A DNA stretch of 64,000 bases from CAKSFT01 sp045544615 (GTDB lineage Bacteria > Bacillota > Clostridia > UBA1381). The stretch's first letter is position 1; each line of letters starts with the position of its first letter. Of the stretch, positions 26,587 through 34,733 are shown piece after piece. The DNA lies in assembly GCA_045544615.1 (NCBI GenBank), contig JAZPZI010000002.1, forward strand, positions 1 through 64,000, given 5' to 3'. The notes beneath the pieces are model-generated. The model was not told where the DNA came from. It ran no database searches and saw only the letters and a list, made by a program, of their open reading frames with translations. The position numbers and the translations under genes are program-made.

Positions 26587-27141
26587 GTGGCAAAACCTGA
26601 TGATATGGAAAATGAAGTCTTGGAAGAAACCGAAGCGGTTCCGGACGAGACAGCCGGTGAGGCAGCCGATGAGGCCACAGAGCCGGAGGTTTCAAAAGAG
26701 GAAGAGCTAACTGAGCAGCTCAAGGAATGGGAAGACAAGTATATGCGACTTTTTGCAGAGTTTGATAACTTCAAAAAGCGTTCGCAGAAGGAAAAGGATG
26801 CCCGTTACGGAGATGCAGTGTTAGATACAGTATCGGCATTTTTGCCGGTGGTGGATAACCTCGAGAGAGCTCTTGCAATAACGGTTGAAACCGAAGAGGC
26901 AAAGAAGGTTTTGGAGGGTGTTGAACTTGTTTTAAAGCAGGTATCGGAAACACTTACAAAACTTGAGGTAAAAGAAATTCCGGCACTCGGCGAGAAGTTC
27001 GACCCGAATCTTCACAATGCGGTGATGCATATTGAGGATGAGAGTATGGACGAAAACGTCGTTATAGAGGAATTTATGAAGGGCTACATATATAAGGATG
27101 AGCGTGTAGTCCGTCACAGTATGGTTAAAGTTGCAAATTGA
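26587..27141 (+). CDS. grpE: nucleotide exchange factor GrpE
   Basis: 184 residues from GTG 26587, two bases past the hrcA stop, with GTGAGGGA eight bases before it. An acidic disordered N-terminus (1-45) leads into a long coiled coil (KYMRLFAEFDNFKKRSQKE) and the C-terminal beta domain (GYIYKDERVVRHSMVKVAN). It releases ADP from DnaK. Confidence 0.96.
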   Translation: MAKPDDMENEVLEETEAVPDETAGEAADEATEPEVSKEEELTEQLKEWEDKYMRLFAEFDNFKKRSQKEKDARYGDAVLDTVSAFLPVVDNLERALAITVETEEAKKVLEGVELVLKQVSETLTKLEVKEIPALGEKFDPNLHNAVMHIEDESMDENVVIEEFMKGYIYKDERVVRHSMVKVAN

Positions 27142-27160
27142 TTTTTAGGAGGAAATAAAA

Positions 27161-29005
27161 ATGGCAAAGATTATTGGTATTGACTTGGGAACAACTAACT
27201 CATGTGTTGCAGTTATAGAGGGCGGAAACCCTACTGTTATTGCAAACTCTGAAGGTTCAAGAACAACTCCGTCTGTTGTTGCATTCCAGAAGGACGGCGA
27301 GAGAATCGTAGGTCAGGTTGCAAAGAGACAGGCAGTAACAAATGCTGACAGAACAATTATGTCAATCAAGAGAGAAATGGGTACAGCTTACACTGTAAAT
27401 GTTGACGGTAAGGCATATACTCCGCAGGAAATTTCGGCTATGATTTTGTCAAAGCTCAAGGCTGATGCAGAAAGCTATCTCGGCGAGACTGTATCACAGG
27501 CAGTAATTACAGTTCCTGCATATTTCAGTGACTCACAGAGACAGGCAACAAAAGATGCAGGTAAGATTGCAGGCCTTGAGGTTTTGAGAATCATAAACGA
27601 GCCTACAGCTGCAGCACTTGCATACGGTATGAATGACAGTGACCAGAAGGTTATGGTATATGACCTTGGCGGTGGTACATTCGACGTATCAATCCTCGAA
27701 ATCGGTGACGGCGTATTTGAAGTTTTGTCAACAAACGGTGATACACGCCTTGGCGGTGACGACTTTGACGACAGAATCATAAAGTACCTTGTTGAAGAAT
27801 TCAAGAAGGAAACAGGTGTTGACCTTGCAACAGATAAGATGGCTATGCAGAGACTCAAGGAAGCTGCTGAAAAGTCAAAGATTGAGCTATCGGGCATGAC
27901 AACATCAAACATCAACCTTCCGTTTATCACAGCTGATGCTACAGGTCCAAAACACCTTGATATCACACTCAGTAAGGCTAAGTTTGATGAACTCACAGCT
28001 GATTTGGTTGAAAAGACATTGGTTTGCATCAGAAATGCAATGAAAGATGCAGGACTATCTAAGGGCGATGTTGATAAGGTATTGCTCGTTGGTGGTTCTT
28101 CAAGAATCCCTGCCGTTCAGGAAGCTGTTAAGAATGAGATGGGACAGGAGCCTCACAAGGGCATCAACCCTGATGAATGTGTTGCAATTGGTGCGGCTGT
28201 TCAGGCAGGTGTACTTGGCGGTGATGTAAAGGATCTTCTCCTTTTGGATGTAACTCCGCTTTCACTCGGTATCGAAACAATGGGTGGCGTATTTACAAGA
28301 CTTATCGACAGAAATACAACTATCCCAACAAAGAAATCACAGATATTCTCAACTGCTGCAGACGGACAGACAAGTGTTGAAGTTCATGTTTTGCAGGGTG
28401 AGCGTGATATGGCACAGTACAATAAATCACTTGGTCGTTTCAGCCTTACAGGTATTGCTCCGGCTCCACGTGGTGTGCCACAGATTGAAGTAACATTCGA
28501 TATTGACGCAAACGGTATCGTTAAGGTTTCTGCAAAGGATATGGCTACAAACAACGAACAGAAGATTACAATCACATCTTCAAGTAACTTGAGCGACGAA
28601 GATATCGAAAGAGCTGTTAAGGAAGCTGAAAAGTACGCAGAAGAAGACAAGAAGCGTAAAGAAGAAGTTGAAACAAGAAACAATGCAGAGAGCATGGTTT
28701 ATCAGTCAGAAAAGACATTGGGCGAAATCGGCGACAAGATTGATGCGGCTGATAAGGAAAGCGTTCAGGCTGAAATCGAAAAGGTTAAGGAAAGCCTGAA
28801 GGGTACAGATACAGAAGCAATCAAGGCTGCAACAGAAGGCTTACAGCAGGCATTCTTCAAGGTTTCAGAGAAGATGTACCAGCAGGCAAATCCGCAGGGA
28901 GCACAGGGTGCTGATTTTGGCGGTGCAGGTGCTGAAAATGCCGATGCTGCGGGTGATAATGTATATGAGGCAGACTACAGAGAAGTAGACGAAGATAATA
29001 AATAA
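27161..29005 (+). CDS. dnaK: molecular chaperone DnaK (Hsp70)
   Basis: 614 residues. The ATPase domain shows GIDLGTTNSCVAV (5-17), the phosphate-2 motif VYDLGGGTFDVS and LVGGSSRIPAV. The substrate domain begins after the linker DLLLLDVTPLSLGIE (about 355). The lid and a GGAGAENADAAG tail end the protein. It lacks the 24-residue segment found in the N-domain of Gram-negative DnaK, as usual for Firmicutes. AGGAGG precedes the ATG. Expression is under CIRCE control from upstream. Confidence 0.98.
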   Translation: MAKIIGIDLGTTNSCVAVIEGGNPTVIANSEGSRTTPSVVAFQKDGERIVGQVAKRQAVTNADRTIMSIKREMGTAYTVNVDGKAYTPQEISAMILSKLKADAESYLGETVSQAVITVPAYFSDSQRQATKDAGKIAGLEVLRIINEPTAAALAYGMNDSDQKVMVYDLGGGTFDVSILEIGDGVFEVLSTNGDTRLGGDDFDDRIIKYLVEEFKKETGVDLATDKMAMQRLKEAAEKSKIELSGMTTSNINLPFITADATGPKHLDITLSKAKFDELTADLVEKTLVCIRNAMKDAGLSKGDVDKVLLVGGSSRIPAVQEAVKNEMGQEPHKGINPDECVAIGAAVQAGVLGGDVKDLLLLDVTPLSLGIETMGGVFTRLIDRNTTIPTKKSQIFSTAADGQTSVEVHVLQGERDMAQYNKSLGRFSLTGIAPAPRGVPQIEVTFDIDANGIVKVSAKDMATNNEQKITITSSSNLSDEDIERAVKEAEKYAEEDKKRKEEVETRNNAESMVYQSEKTLGEIGDKIDAADKESVQAEIEKVKESLKGTDTEAIKAATEGLQQAFFKVSEKMYQQANPQGAQGADFGGAGAENADAAGDNVYEADYREVDEDNK

Positions 29006-29017
29006 TCGTATCATTAA

Positions 29018-29174
29018 AGGGGATGTTAAAAAACTCCGGAACGCAAGGAAAAGTTTAACTTTTCCTTGCTATCAACAAACTTCGCCGCTCGTCGTACCCG
29101 TGTACGACTTCGGGTAACCCAAAGCAATAGCTTTGGCTCGGTTTGTTAATTCCAAAGCTTTTTTCCTATCCCCT
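29018..29174. repeat. multi-arm palindromic element between dnaK and dnaJ
   Basis: Outer arms AGGGGAT (29018-29024) and ATCCCCT (29168-29174) enclose a 12-bp hairpin (29043-29069) and an AACAAAC/GTTTGTT stem (29074-29080 with 29141-29147). Inside that stem are two 7-bp hairpins (29091-29108 and 29119-29136). It has no coding potential. It looks like a structured interspersed element or a folded RNA; a transposon-derived origin is possible. Confidence 0.7.
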
Positions 29175-29206
29175 AAAAAGCCGAAACGGTGTTTCGGCTT
29201 TTTGGT
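29175..29206 (+). terminator. terminator of the hrcA-grpE-dnaK operon
   Basis: AAAAGCCGAAAC pairs with GTTTCGGCTTTT around a GGT loop and is followed by more T. Confidence 0.88.
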
Positions 29207-29250
29207 TTTTTAAAAATCAGGTAAACAGGCCAATTTTACGAAAAAATAAC

Positions 29251-29279
29251 TTTACTTTTTAAGGTTTTTTTAGTATAAT
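29251..29279 (+). promoter_or_regulatory. promoter of dnaJ, no CIRCE
   Basis: TTTACT at 29251-29256, 17-base spacer, TATAAT at 29274-29279. No CIRCE-like inverted repeat is found nearby. Confidence 0.7.
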
Positions 29280-29302
29280 GAAGTTTGGTAGGTGAATTTG
29301 AA

Positions 29303-30445
29303 TTGGCTGAAAAAAGAGATTATTATGAGGTGCTTGGGGTAAGTCGCTCGGCAAGTGATGACGAGCTCAAAAAAGCATACCGAAAAGAGGCTAAAAAATA
29401 TCATCCCGATTTGCATCCGGGAGATAAAGAGGCAGAAGCAAAATTTAAAGAAGTAAATGAAGCATATGAAGTGCTTTCAGATAAAGAGAAAAAGTCACGC
29501 TATGACCAGTTTGGCCATGCGGGTGTTGACCCGAACTTTGGTGCAGGCGGTGCAGGTGCCGGTGGCTTTGGCGGATTCGATGATTTCGGGGATATTTTCT
29601 CGAACATTTTCGGCGGCGGTTTTGGCTTCGGCGGAGGCGGTCAGCGAAGAAACGGACCTGTCAGAGGCGCAGATATCAGAAGTACTGTATTTGTGACTTT
29701 TGAAGAAGCGGCATTTGGCTGTAAGAAAAATGTCAGCGTAACCCGTGACGAGGAATGTAAGACCTGTTCGGGAAGCGGTGCAAAGCCCGGAACAAGCCCT
29801 GTTACATGTAAAAAGTGTAACGGTCAGGGAAGAATCAGAACCCAGGCGAGAACTCCGTTTGGTATTATGACAAACGAGTCGGTTTGTCCTGACTGTAAGG
29901 GAACGGGTAAGGTTGTAATTGATGCCTGCCGTGATTGCCGTGGTACAGGCAGAGTCAGAAGAACAAAAGAGATTGAGGTTACAATTCCTGCCGGAATAAA
30001 TGACGGTCAGGCAATGCAGATATCGGGTCAGGGTGAAATGGGACAAAGAGGTGGCCCGAGCGGTGACCTGTTGGTAACAATCAGAATCAAGCCTCACGAG
30101 ATTTTCACAAGACACGAATACGATGTGCACATTGATATTCCGATTACCTTCGTTCAGGCGGCACTTGGTGCGACAATCAAGGTTCCGACAATCGACGGTA
30201 TTGTTGAGTATGATATCCCTGAAGGAACACAGACAGGCTCGGTTTTCCGTCTTAAGAACAGGGGTATTCAGTACTTAAGATCAAAATCAAGAGGCGATCA
30301 GTATGTTAAGGTTGAAATTGAAGTGCCGAAAAATCTCTCGGCAGAACAGAAGGAAACCTTGAGAAAGTTCGACGGCTCGTGCGAGAGTAAAAACTATAAA
30401 AAACAAAAAACATTTTTCGATAAAATGAAAGATATTTTCAAATAA
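29303..30445 (+). CDS. dnaJ: co-chaperone DnaJ (Hsp40)
   Basis: 380 residues from TTG 29303 (AGGTGA seven bases before; gives the normal MAEKRDYYEVLGV-type start). It has the J-domain with HPD (about 33-35), a glycine/phenylalanine region (about 75-115), and four zinc-binding C-x2-C-x-G-x-G repeats (CKTCSGSG, CKKCNGQG, CPDCKGTG, CRDCRGTG). It stimulates DnaK ATPase. Unlike dnaK it has a separate promoter without CIRCE and continues into the hisD-like gene 20 bases on. Confidence 0.97.
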   Translation: MAEKRDYYEVLGVSRSASDDELKKAYRKEAKKYHPDLHPGDKEAEAKFKEVNEAYEVLSDKEKKSRYDQFGHAGVDPNFGAGGAGAGGFGGFDDFGDIFSNIFGGGFGFGGGGQRRNGPVRGADIRSTVFVTFEEAAFGCKKNVSVTRDEECKTCSGSGAKPGTSPVTCKKCNGQGRIRTQARTPFGIMTNESVCPDCKGTGKVVIDACRDCRGTGRVRRTKEIEVTIPAGINDGQAMQISGQGEMGQRGGPSGDLLVTIRIKPHEIFTRHEYDVHIDIPITFVQAALGATIKVPTIDGIVEYDIPEGTQTGSVFRLKNRGIQYLRSKSRGDQYVKVEIEVPKNLSAEQKETLRKFDGSCESKNYKKQKTFFDKMKDIFK

Positions 30446-30465
30446 GATAAAAAGGGGAAAACACA

Positions 30466-31764
30466 ATGAATCCAAACATCTATAAGCTTTCAGAAATGAC
30501 AAAGGAACAGTACGATTTCGTTATGAAGCGTGCAGAATTTGATATTTCCGAGCATATGAAGATTGCAAAAGAGGTATCTGACGATATCAGAGTACGTGGC
30601 GATGCGGCAGTTTTGGAATATACCGAAAAGTTCGACCGTGTAAAGCTCACAGCTGCAGAAATGAAGGTAACAGAAGCCGAAATCGAAGCGGGCTATGAAA
30701 ACTGTGATAAGGAAACAAGAGAAGCAATCGAATATGCTTATAAGAATATTTACGATTTCCACGAAAAGCAGCTTCCGGAGGAAATGTGGTTTACTATGGT
30801 AGACGAAGGTCTCATGGTAGGCGAGAAGACAACTCCGATAGTTGATGTTTGCTTGTATGTTCCGCACGGTAAGGGAAGCTTCCCGTCGGTGCTTTGTATG
30901 CTTGGTATTCCTGCCGTTGTTGCAAAGGTACCGAGAATTGTTGTAGTAACACCTCCGAACGAAGAGGGCAAGGTTGACGATGCGATTTTGGCTTGTGCAA
31001 AGATTATCGGCATCAAGGAGATATACAAGGTTGGCGGAATTCAGGCGGTTGCCGCTGTTGCATACGGAACAGAAACAATTCCGAAGTGCCATAAGATTAT
31101 CGGACCTGGAAACAGCTATGCGACTGCAGCAAAGCGAGTTCTTGCAAGCTACATAGATGCAGGCTTGCCTGCAGGCCCGAGCGAGGCAATTATCCTCTGT
31201 GACGAGCATGCAGACCCCGAAAAGGTTGCACTTGACTGGATGATTGAGGCAGAACACGGCCCGGACAGTGCCGCACTTTTGGTTACACACTCAAAAGAGC
31301 TTGTTGACAAGGTTATTCCGCTTGTGAATATCCAGCTAGAGAAGATTTCTCAAAAGAGAAAGGAATTTGTTTCAACAAACTTCACTACATACGGCGGTGT
31401 TATTTTAACAGATTCTTTAGAGGAATCTATTGCATTCGTAAACGAATATGCACCTGAGCATATGGAGGTTATGACAGAAAAGCCGTTTGAAACCCTGCCG
31501 AAGATTAAGAATGCAGGCGAGATTTTGTTGGGTGACTACACACCTGTTACACTTTGTAATTTTGTGTTGGGACCGAATGCGATTCTCCCGACAGGCGGAT
31601 TTGCAAAGACATACTCGAGCGTTTCTGTACACGACTTTTTGAAGCGTTCATCGGTTGGTTATGCATCAAAGGACGGATTTGAAAAGGTAAGAAAGCATGC
31701 TGCAAAGTTTGCTGAATTTGAAGGCTTTGACACTCACGGTCTTGCGGTTAAGGAAAGAAAATAA
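30466..31764 (+). CDS. hisD: HisD-family dehydrogenase with altered zinc site (histidinol dehydrogenase-like)
   Basis: 432 residues, full length for histidinol dehydrogenase, with the catalytic pair in YAPEHME (E and H) and the final histidine in DTHGLAV kept. Compared with the E. coli zinc ligands Gln259, His262, Asp360 and His419, the glutamine is Glu here (IEAEHGPDS) and the aspartate is Asn (TLCNFVLG). The neighbouring His367 is Ala (GPNAILPT). No other his gene lies in the same cluster apart from a HisB-like gene 14 bases on, which is also altered. The protein is probably an NAD-linked dehydrogenase, but oxidation of histidinol is doubtful. It is in the dnaJ transcript. Confidence 0.8.
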   Translation: MNPNIYKLSEMTKEQYDFVMKRAEFDISEHMKIAKEVSDDIRVRGDAAVLEYTEKFDRVKLTAAEMKVTEAEIEAGYENCDKETREAIEYAYKNIYDFHEKQLPEEMWFTMVDEGLMVGEKTTPIVDVCLYVPHGKGSFPSVLCMLGIPAVVAKVPRIVVVTPPNEEGKVDDAILACAKIIGIKEIYKVGGIQAVAAVAYGTETIPKCHKIIGPGNSYATAAKRVLASYIDAGLPAGPSEAIILCDEHADPEKVALDWMIEAEHGPDSAALLVTHSKELVDKVIPLVNIQLEKISQKRKEFVSTNFTTYGGVILTDSLEESIAFVNEYAPEHMEVMTEKPFETLPKIKNAGEILLGDYTPVTLCNFVLGPNAILPTGGFAKTYSSVSVHDFLKRSSVGYASKDGFEKVRKHAAKFAEFEGFDTHGLAVKERK

Positions 31765-31778
31765 AAGGAGATAAGGCT

Positions 31779-32396
31779 ATGGATACTGTAAAGGTAACAA
31801 GAAAAACAACCGAATCGGAAATGTCGGTAGTTCTTGATTTCTCGCCGGTAAAAAGTGATTACCGTGAAAAAATCAATACCCCGATTCCTTTTTTGAACCA
31901 TATGATTGAACATATCGCCTGGCGTGGCGGATTCAATATTGAAGTATCGGTCAAGCTCGATAAATTCCTGCTTACTCATGTAATCTGTGAGGACTTGGGA
32001 ATTGCTTTGGGTAAGGCTATGGCTGAATACATAAGCAAAGAGGACGGCGTTACCGGCTATGGTGATGCAAGAGGAATAATTGATGAGGCGAAGGCTGCAA
32101 CTGCAATCAGCTTTGAAAGTCGTGCTCTCTCGATTATTGACCATAACGATGTGACAGTTCCGGCAATGGTAGAGGGAATGGATTCTCAGGACCTGGCAGT
32201 ATTTTTAGACGGTTTTGCACAGGGTGCTTGCTGTACTCTCCAGGTTGATATTTTAAGGGGTGAAAACGGTCACCATATCTGGGAGGCAGTGTTCAGAAGT
32301 TTTGGTCAGGCTCTCAAGGAAGTTATAAAAAAGGACCCTGCAAGAATCGGTATGACAAGCGGTGTTGCAGGCAAGATTGAATGGACAGTAGAATAA
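31779..32396 (+). CDS. hisB: HisB-family (imidazoleglycerol-phosphate dehydratase-like) protein with altered metal site
   Basis: 205 residues with the IGPD fold: PFLNHMIEHIA (about 37-47) and a second-half HHIWEAVFRSFGQALK (about 164-179) that keeps one HHxxE metal motif. The first HHxxE, normally DDHHTVED, reads LTHVICED, so one histidine is valine. The HGGF histidine is arginine (AWRGGF) and LSGR is FESR. These residues bind the two manganese ions and substrate in true dehydratases, so classical activity is doubtful. It follows the HisD-like gene by 14 bases, and a HAD hydrolase follows it. It lacks the phosphatase domain of the enterobacterial fusion. Confidence 0.78.
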   Translation: MDTVKVTRKTTESEMSVVLDFSPVKSDYREKINTPIPFLNHMIEHIAWRGGFNIEVSVKLDKFLLTHVICEDLGIALGKAMAEYISKEDGVTGYGDARGIIDEAKAATAISFESRALSIIDHNDVTVPAMVEGMDSQDLAVFLDGFAQGACCTLQVDILRGENGHHIWEAVFRSFGQALKEVIKKDPARIGMTSGVAGKIEWTVE

Positions 32397-32404
32397 TTAA
32401 GAAT

Positions 32405-32430
32405 TAAGAGCTGGAACAATTCAGCTCTTA
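32405..32430 (+). other. intra-operon stem-loop
   Basis: TAAGAGCTG pairs with CAGCTCTTA around an eight-base loop between the HisB-like and HAD genes. There is no T run, so it is more likely a processing or stability stem than a terminator. Confidence 0.5.
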
Positions 32431-32447
32431 CTTAATAGGGAGAAAAG

Positions 32448-33464
32448 ATGAGATTAAAACCGTTTTTAGATAAGTATCATACCGTGATATTCGACATGGA
32501 CGGTGTGATAACACAGGAGGTTGCGTACTGGGATGCGGCGGCGCTGACTGTGTATCAACAGATAAATGCAAGAAAGTTTTTTTCTGACGATAGCGTTGAT
32601 GTTGAGAAATACCTCACCTCAATTCCGGAAATACGAAAAGAGGTTTTTTGTAACGATAAAACCATCGGTGTTTTGAAAAATAAAGGCGTAAACAGTAACT
32701 GGGATCTTGCCTATGTCGTTTTGGGTATTGCTCTTTCAAGAGGGGACAAGGACTTTTCGAAGGTTTTAGAATATGCTGAAAATATGAGCGATGATATATT
32801 TGCAGAGTACGAAAAGATTGCAGGATTTTACACCGAAAAACTCGGAATCTCGGATGCGTCGCGAACAAGCAGGCTCTGGGAAGAGTTAAAGATGCGCTTT
32901 CAGGAATGGGTGCTTGGTGATGAGGTTTTTTATGAGCTCTACGGTTATCCTGTAACCCAGAGCGGTAAACGCTCACTCCTGGAGAGTGAAGTCCCGGTAG
33001 TTGATGGTGAAAAATTAAAAACTGTAATTGAACTTTTAAAGGGTTCAGGTAAAAAGCTTGGTATTGCAACCGGAAGAATCAGGGCAGAAGCAGAGCCGGC
33101 TCTGAAAAAGTTTGGTATTATTGAAAGCTTCGATGAAGAAAAATTCATAAACTTTGACTATGTGGCAAGCGTTCAGGAAAGACTTGGTGTGCAGGTTACA
33201 AAACCACATCCGTATATGTTTGAAAAAGCATATCTTGGAAAAGATTTCCCTGATGAAAAAATTTTATCAAAAGATTACGACAAAACCGGTATCAGCGGCG
33301 TTCTTGTTGTCGGAGATGCAGGTGCTGATATTCTTGGTGCAAAAGCAATGGGCGCAGATTTTTGTGCGGTCTTGACGGGAGTAAACGGCAACAAAACAAA
33401 GCCGTATTTTGAAAAGGTCGGAGCGGAATATATTTTAGAGAGCATACTTGAATTTATACAATGA
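32448..33464 (+). CDS. HAD superfamily hydrolase (large variant)
   Basis: 338 residues, longer than the usual 220. The DxD motif I is FDMDGVITQE (15-24), followed by a cap of nearly 200 residues that includes a helical insert. Motif II is GIATGRIRAEAEPAL (about 205-219), the lysine is in TKPHPYMFEKA, and motif IV is VVGDAGADILGAK (about 285-297). It should hydrolyse a phosphoester; the long cap suggests a particular substrate. Its place after the altered HisD/HisB pair hints at a shared pathway, as an inference. A good terminator follows. Confidence 0.8.
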   Translation: MRLKPFLDKYHTVIFDMDGVITQEVAYWDAAALTVYQQINARKFFSDDSVDVEKYLTSIPEIRKEVFCNDKTIGVLKNKGVNSNWDLAYVVLGIALSRGDKDFSKVLEYAENMSDDIFAEYEKIAGFYTEKLGISDASRTSRLWEELKMRFQEWVLGDEVFYELYGYPVTQSGKRSLLESEVPVVDGEKLKTVIELLKGSGKKLGIATGRIRAEAEPALKKFGIIESFDEEKFINFDYVASVQERLGVQVTKPHPYMFEKAYLGKDFPDEKILSKDYDKTGISGVLVVGDAGADILGAKAMGADFCAVLTGVNGNKTKPYFEKVGAEYILESILEFIQ

Positions 33465-33497
33465 AAAAAGCGGATTTATTAAAAATCCGCTTTTTTT
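33464..33497 (+). terminator. terminator of the dnaJ-hisD-hisB-HAD unit
   Basis: AAAAAGCGGATTT pairs with AAATCCGCTTTTT and ends in a T run. Confidence 0.88.
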
Positions 33498-33600
33498 GAA
33501 TCTTACCGATTCAAATTTGGTGTATCGCCCGATGCGATACCTCCGATGGTGGTATATATGATAAAAGGGTATATGATAGCTGTGCCGTTCGGGCAAGCTA
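33495..33600. repeat. multi-hairpin non-coding element
   Basis: Holds TTTGAATC/GATTCAAA (33495-33515), GTATCGC/GCGATAC (33522-33540), tandem GGTATATATGAT and GGTATATGATA words, and TGCC/GGCA around GTTC (33583-33595). The look is that of short interspersed repeats in Clostridia genomes. A 37-codon open frame over it (33559-33672) is probably not a gene. Confidence 0.45.
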
Positions 33601-33672
33601 CATTAGATATTCTCTCTCAAAAACCACATATTATACATTTTATTTTACAAAAGATAATCGCATCAAGTTAAA

Positions 33673-33706
33673 ATCCCCGATGAATTATAAACATTCAATC
33701 GGGGAT
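33673..33706 (-). terminator. terminator of galT (minus strand)
   Basis: ATCCCCGAT-GAAT pairs with ATTC-AATCGGGGAT. On the minus strand it follows the galT stop at 33714. Confidence 0.75.
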
Positions 33707-33713
33707 GATTTTA

Positions 33714-34685
33714 TTATTTTTGATTTGCCAAAAACTTCTTGTGTGCAGCTCTTAGCTCTTCTGCCTTTTCTTCAGGAGCGGTAGGGTTACAGTGTGCCCA
33801 TGCACCGGTTTCTGATGATGCGTTGAATTTAACCTGTTTTTCCGAGCGCATCGGTGGATAGAATGCGATATGGAAATGATGGAAATCGGTGTTACCTGAA
33901 TTTACAGGATTCTGGTACATACACATCATGTACGGGAAGGTGTAGTCAAAAAGACTGTCAAGTGTTCCTGCAGTTTCTTTTAGAATTTTTGCAAGGTTGG
34001 TCTTTTCGCTGTCGGTCATCTCGCTTAAGTTCTGGAGATGCCTTTTTGATGCTATGTACATTCCGTACGGATACTCGGTAAAGAATGGAAGAAATGAGAT
34101 AAAGTCCTCATTTTCGATGATAATTCGTCTTCCGTCCGAAACCTCATCCGAGAGCATATCACACATCAGGCAATGACCTGTCTTTTCTTTGTGTTCCTTG
34201 AATGAATTAACCTCAAGCTCTATTTTCTTCGGGATAACAGAATAACCGTAAATCTGACCGTGAGGGTGTGGCATTGTAACACCAACAACCTCGCCACGGT
34301 TTTCGAAGATGAAAACATACTTGATGTTTTCGTCCTTTTTTATATCAACAAAACGTTCTTCCCACAAATCCACCAATTCACGGATGTGTTCAACCGAAAG
34401 CTCGGGAAGAGTTACGGTGTGCTCGGGTGAGTAGAGAATAACTTCGCATTTGCCGTATGACGGTTTAGTCTTGTAGATGTTTGTTTCAACATCGTCAGGT
34501 GTTGGCGGTGTCTGAGAAAGTGCCGGGAAATCGTTATCGTACTTGTGTACGGTAAACTTATCGGGAACCTTTCCCGAGCCCGGACAAAACGGACACCAAT
34601 CCTTTGGCATCTGCGGTCTGTTCTGTCTGTGTGATGCAATCATAACCCAGTCCTTGGTAAGGGGGTTAAATCTTAATTCTGCCAT
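33714..34685 (-). CDS. galT: galactose-1-phosphate uridylyltransferase
   Basis: 323 residues. It swaps UDP-glucose and galactose-1-phosphate in the Leloir pathway. Signatures are NPLTKDWVMIASHR near the N-terminus, two zinc knuckle parts (CPFCPGSG and later CLMCDML), and the active-site histidines in MPHPHGQIYGY and the C-terminal DFHHFHIAFYPP. ATG 34685 is chosen because GAAGGGA lies ten bases upstream; a TTG three codons earlier abuts the site. It follows a histidine kinase gene on the same strand by 48 bases and may be read from the same transcript. Confidence 0.94.
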   Translation of the reverse strand: MAELRFNPLTKDWVMIASHRQNRPQMPKDWCPFCPGSGKVPDKFTVHKYDNDFPALSQTPPTPDDVETNIYKTKPSYGKCEVILYSPEHTVTLPELSVEHIRELVDLWEERFVDIKKDENIKYVFIFENRGEVVGVTMPHPHGQIYGYSVIPKKIELEVNSFKEHKEKTGHCLMCDMLSDEVSDGRRIIIENEDFISFLPFFTEYPYGMYIASKRHLQNLSEMTDSEKTNLAKILKETAGTLDSLFDYTFPYMMCMYQNPVNSGNTDFHHFHIAFYPPMRSEKQVKFNASSETGAWAHCNPTAPEEKAEELRAAHKKFLANQK

Positions 34686-34733
34686 GTTATACAATCCCTT
34701 CTTTTTTCATATATCTACATTTTACAACATCTT

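Noticed and set aside
33559..33672. Small gene of about 37 codons
   Set aside because: It covers hairpins and tandem words of the non-coding element, with no ribosome site at proper distance.
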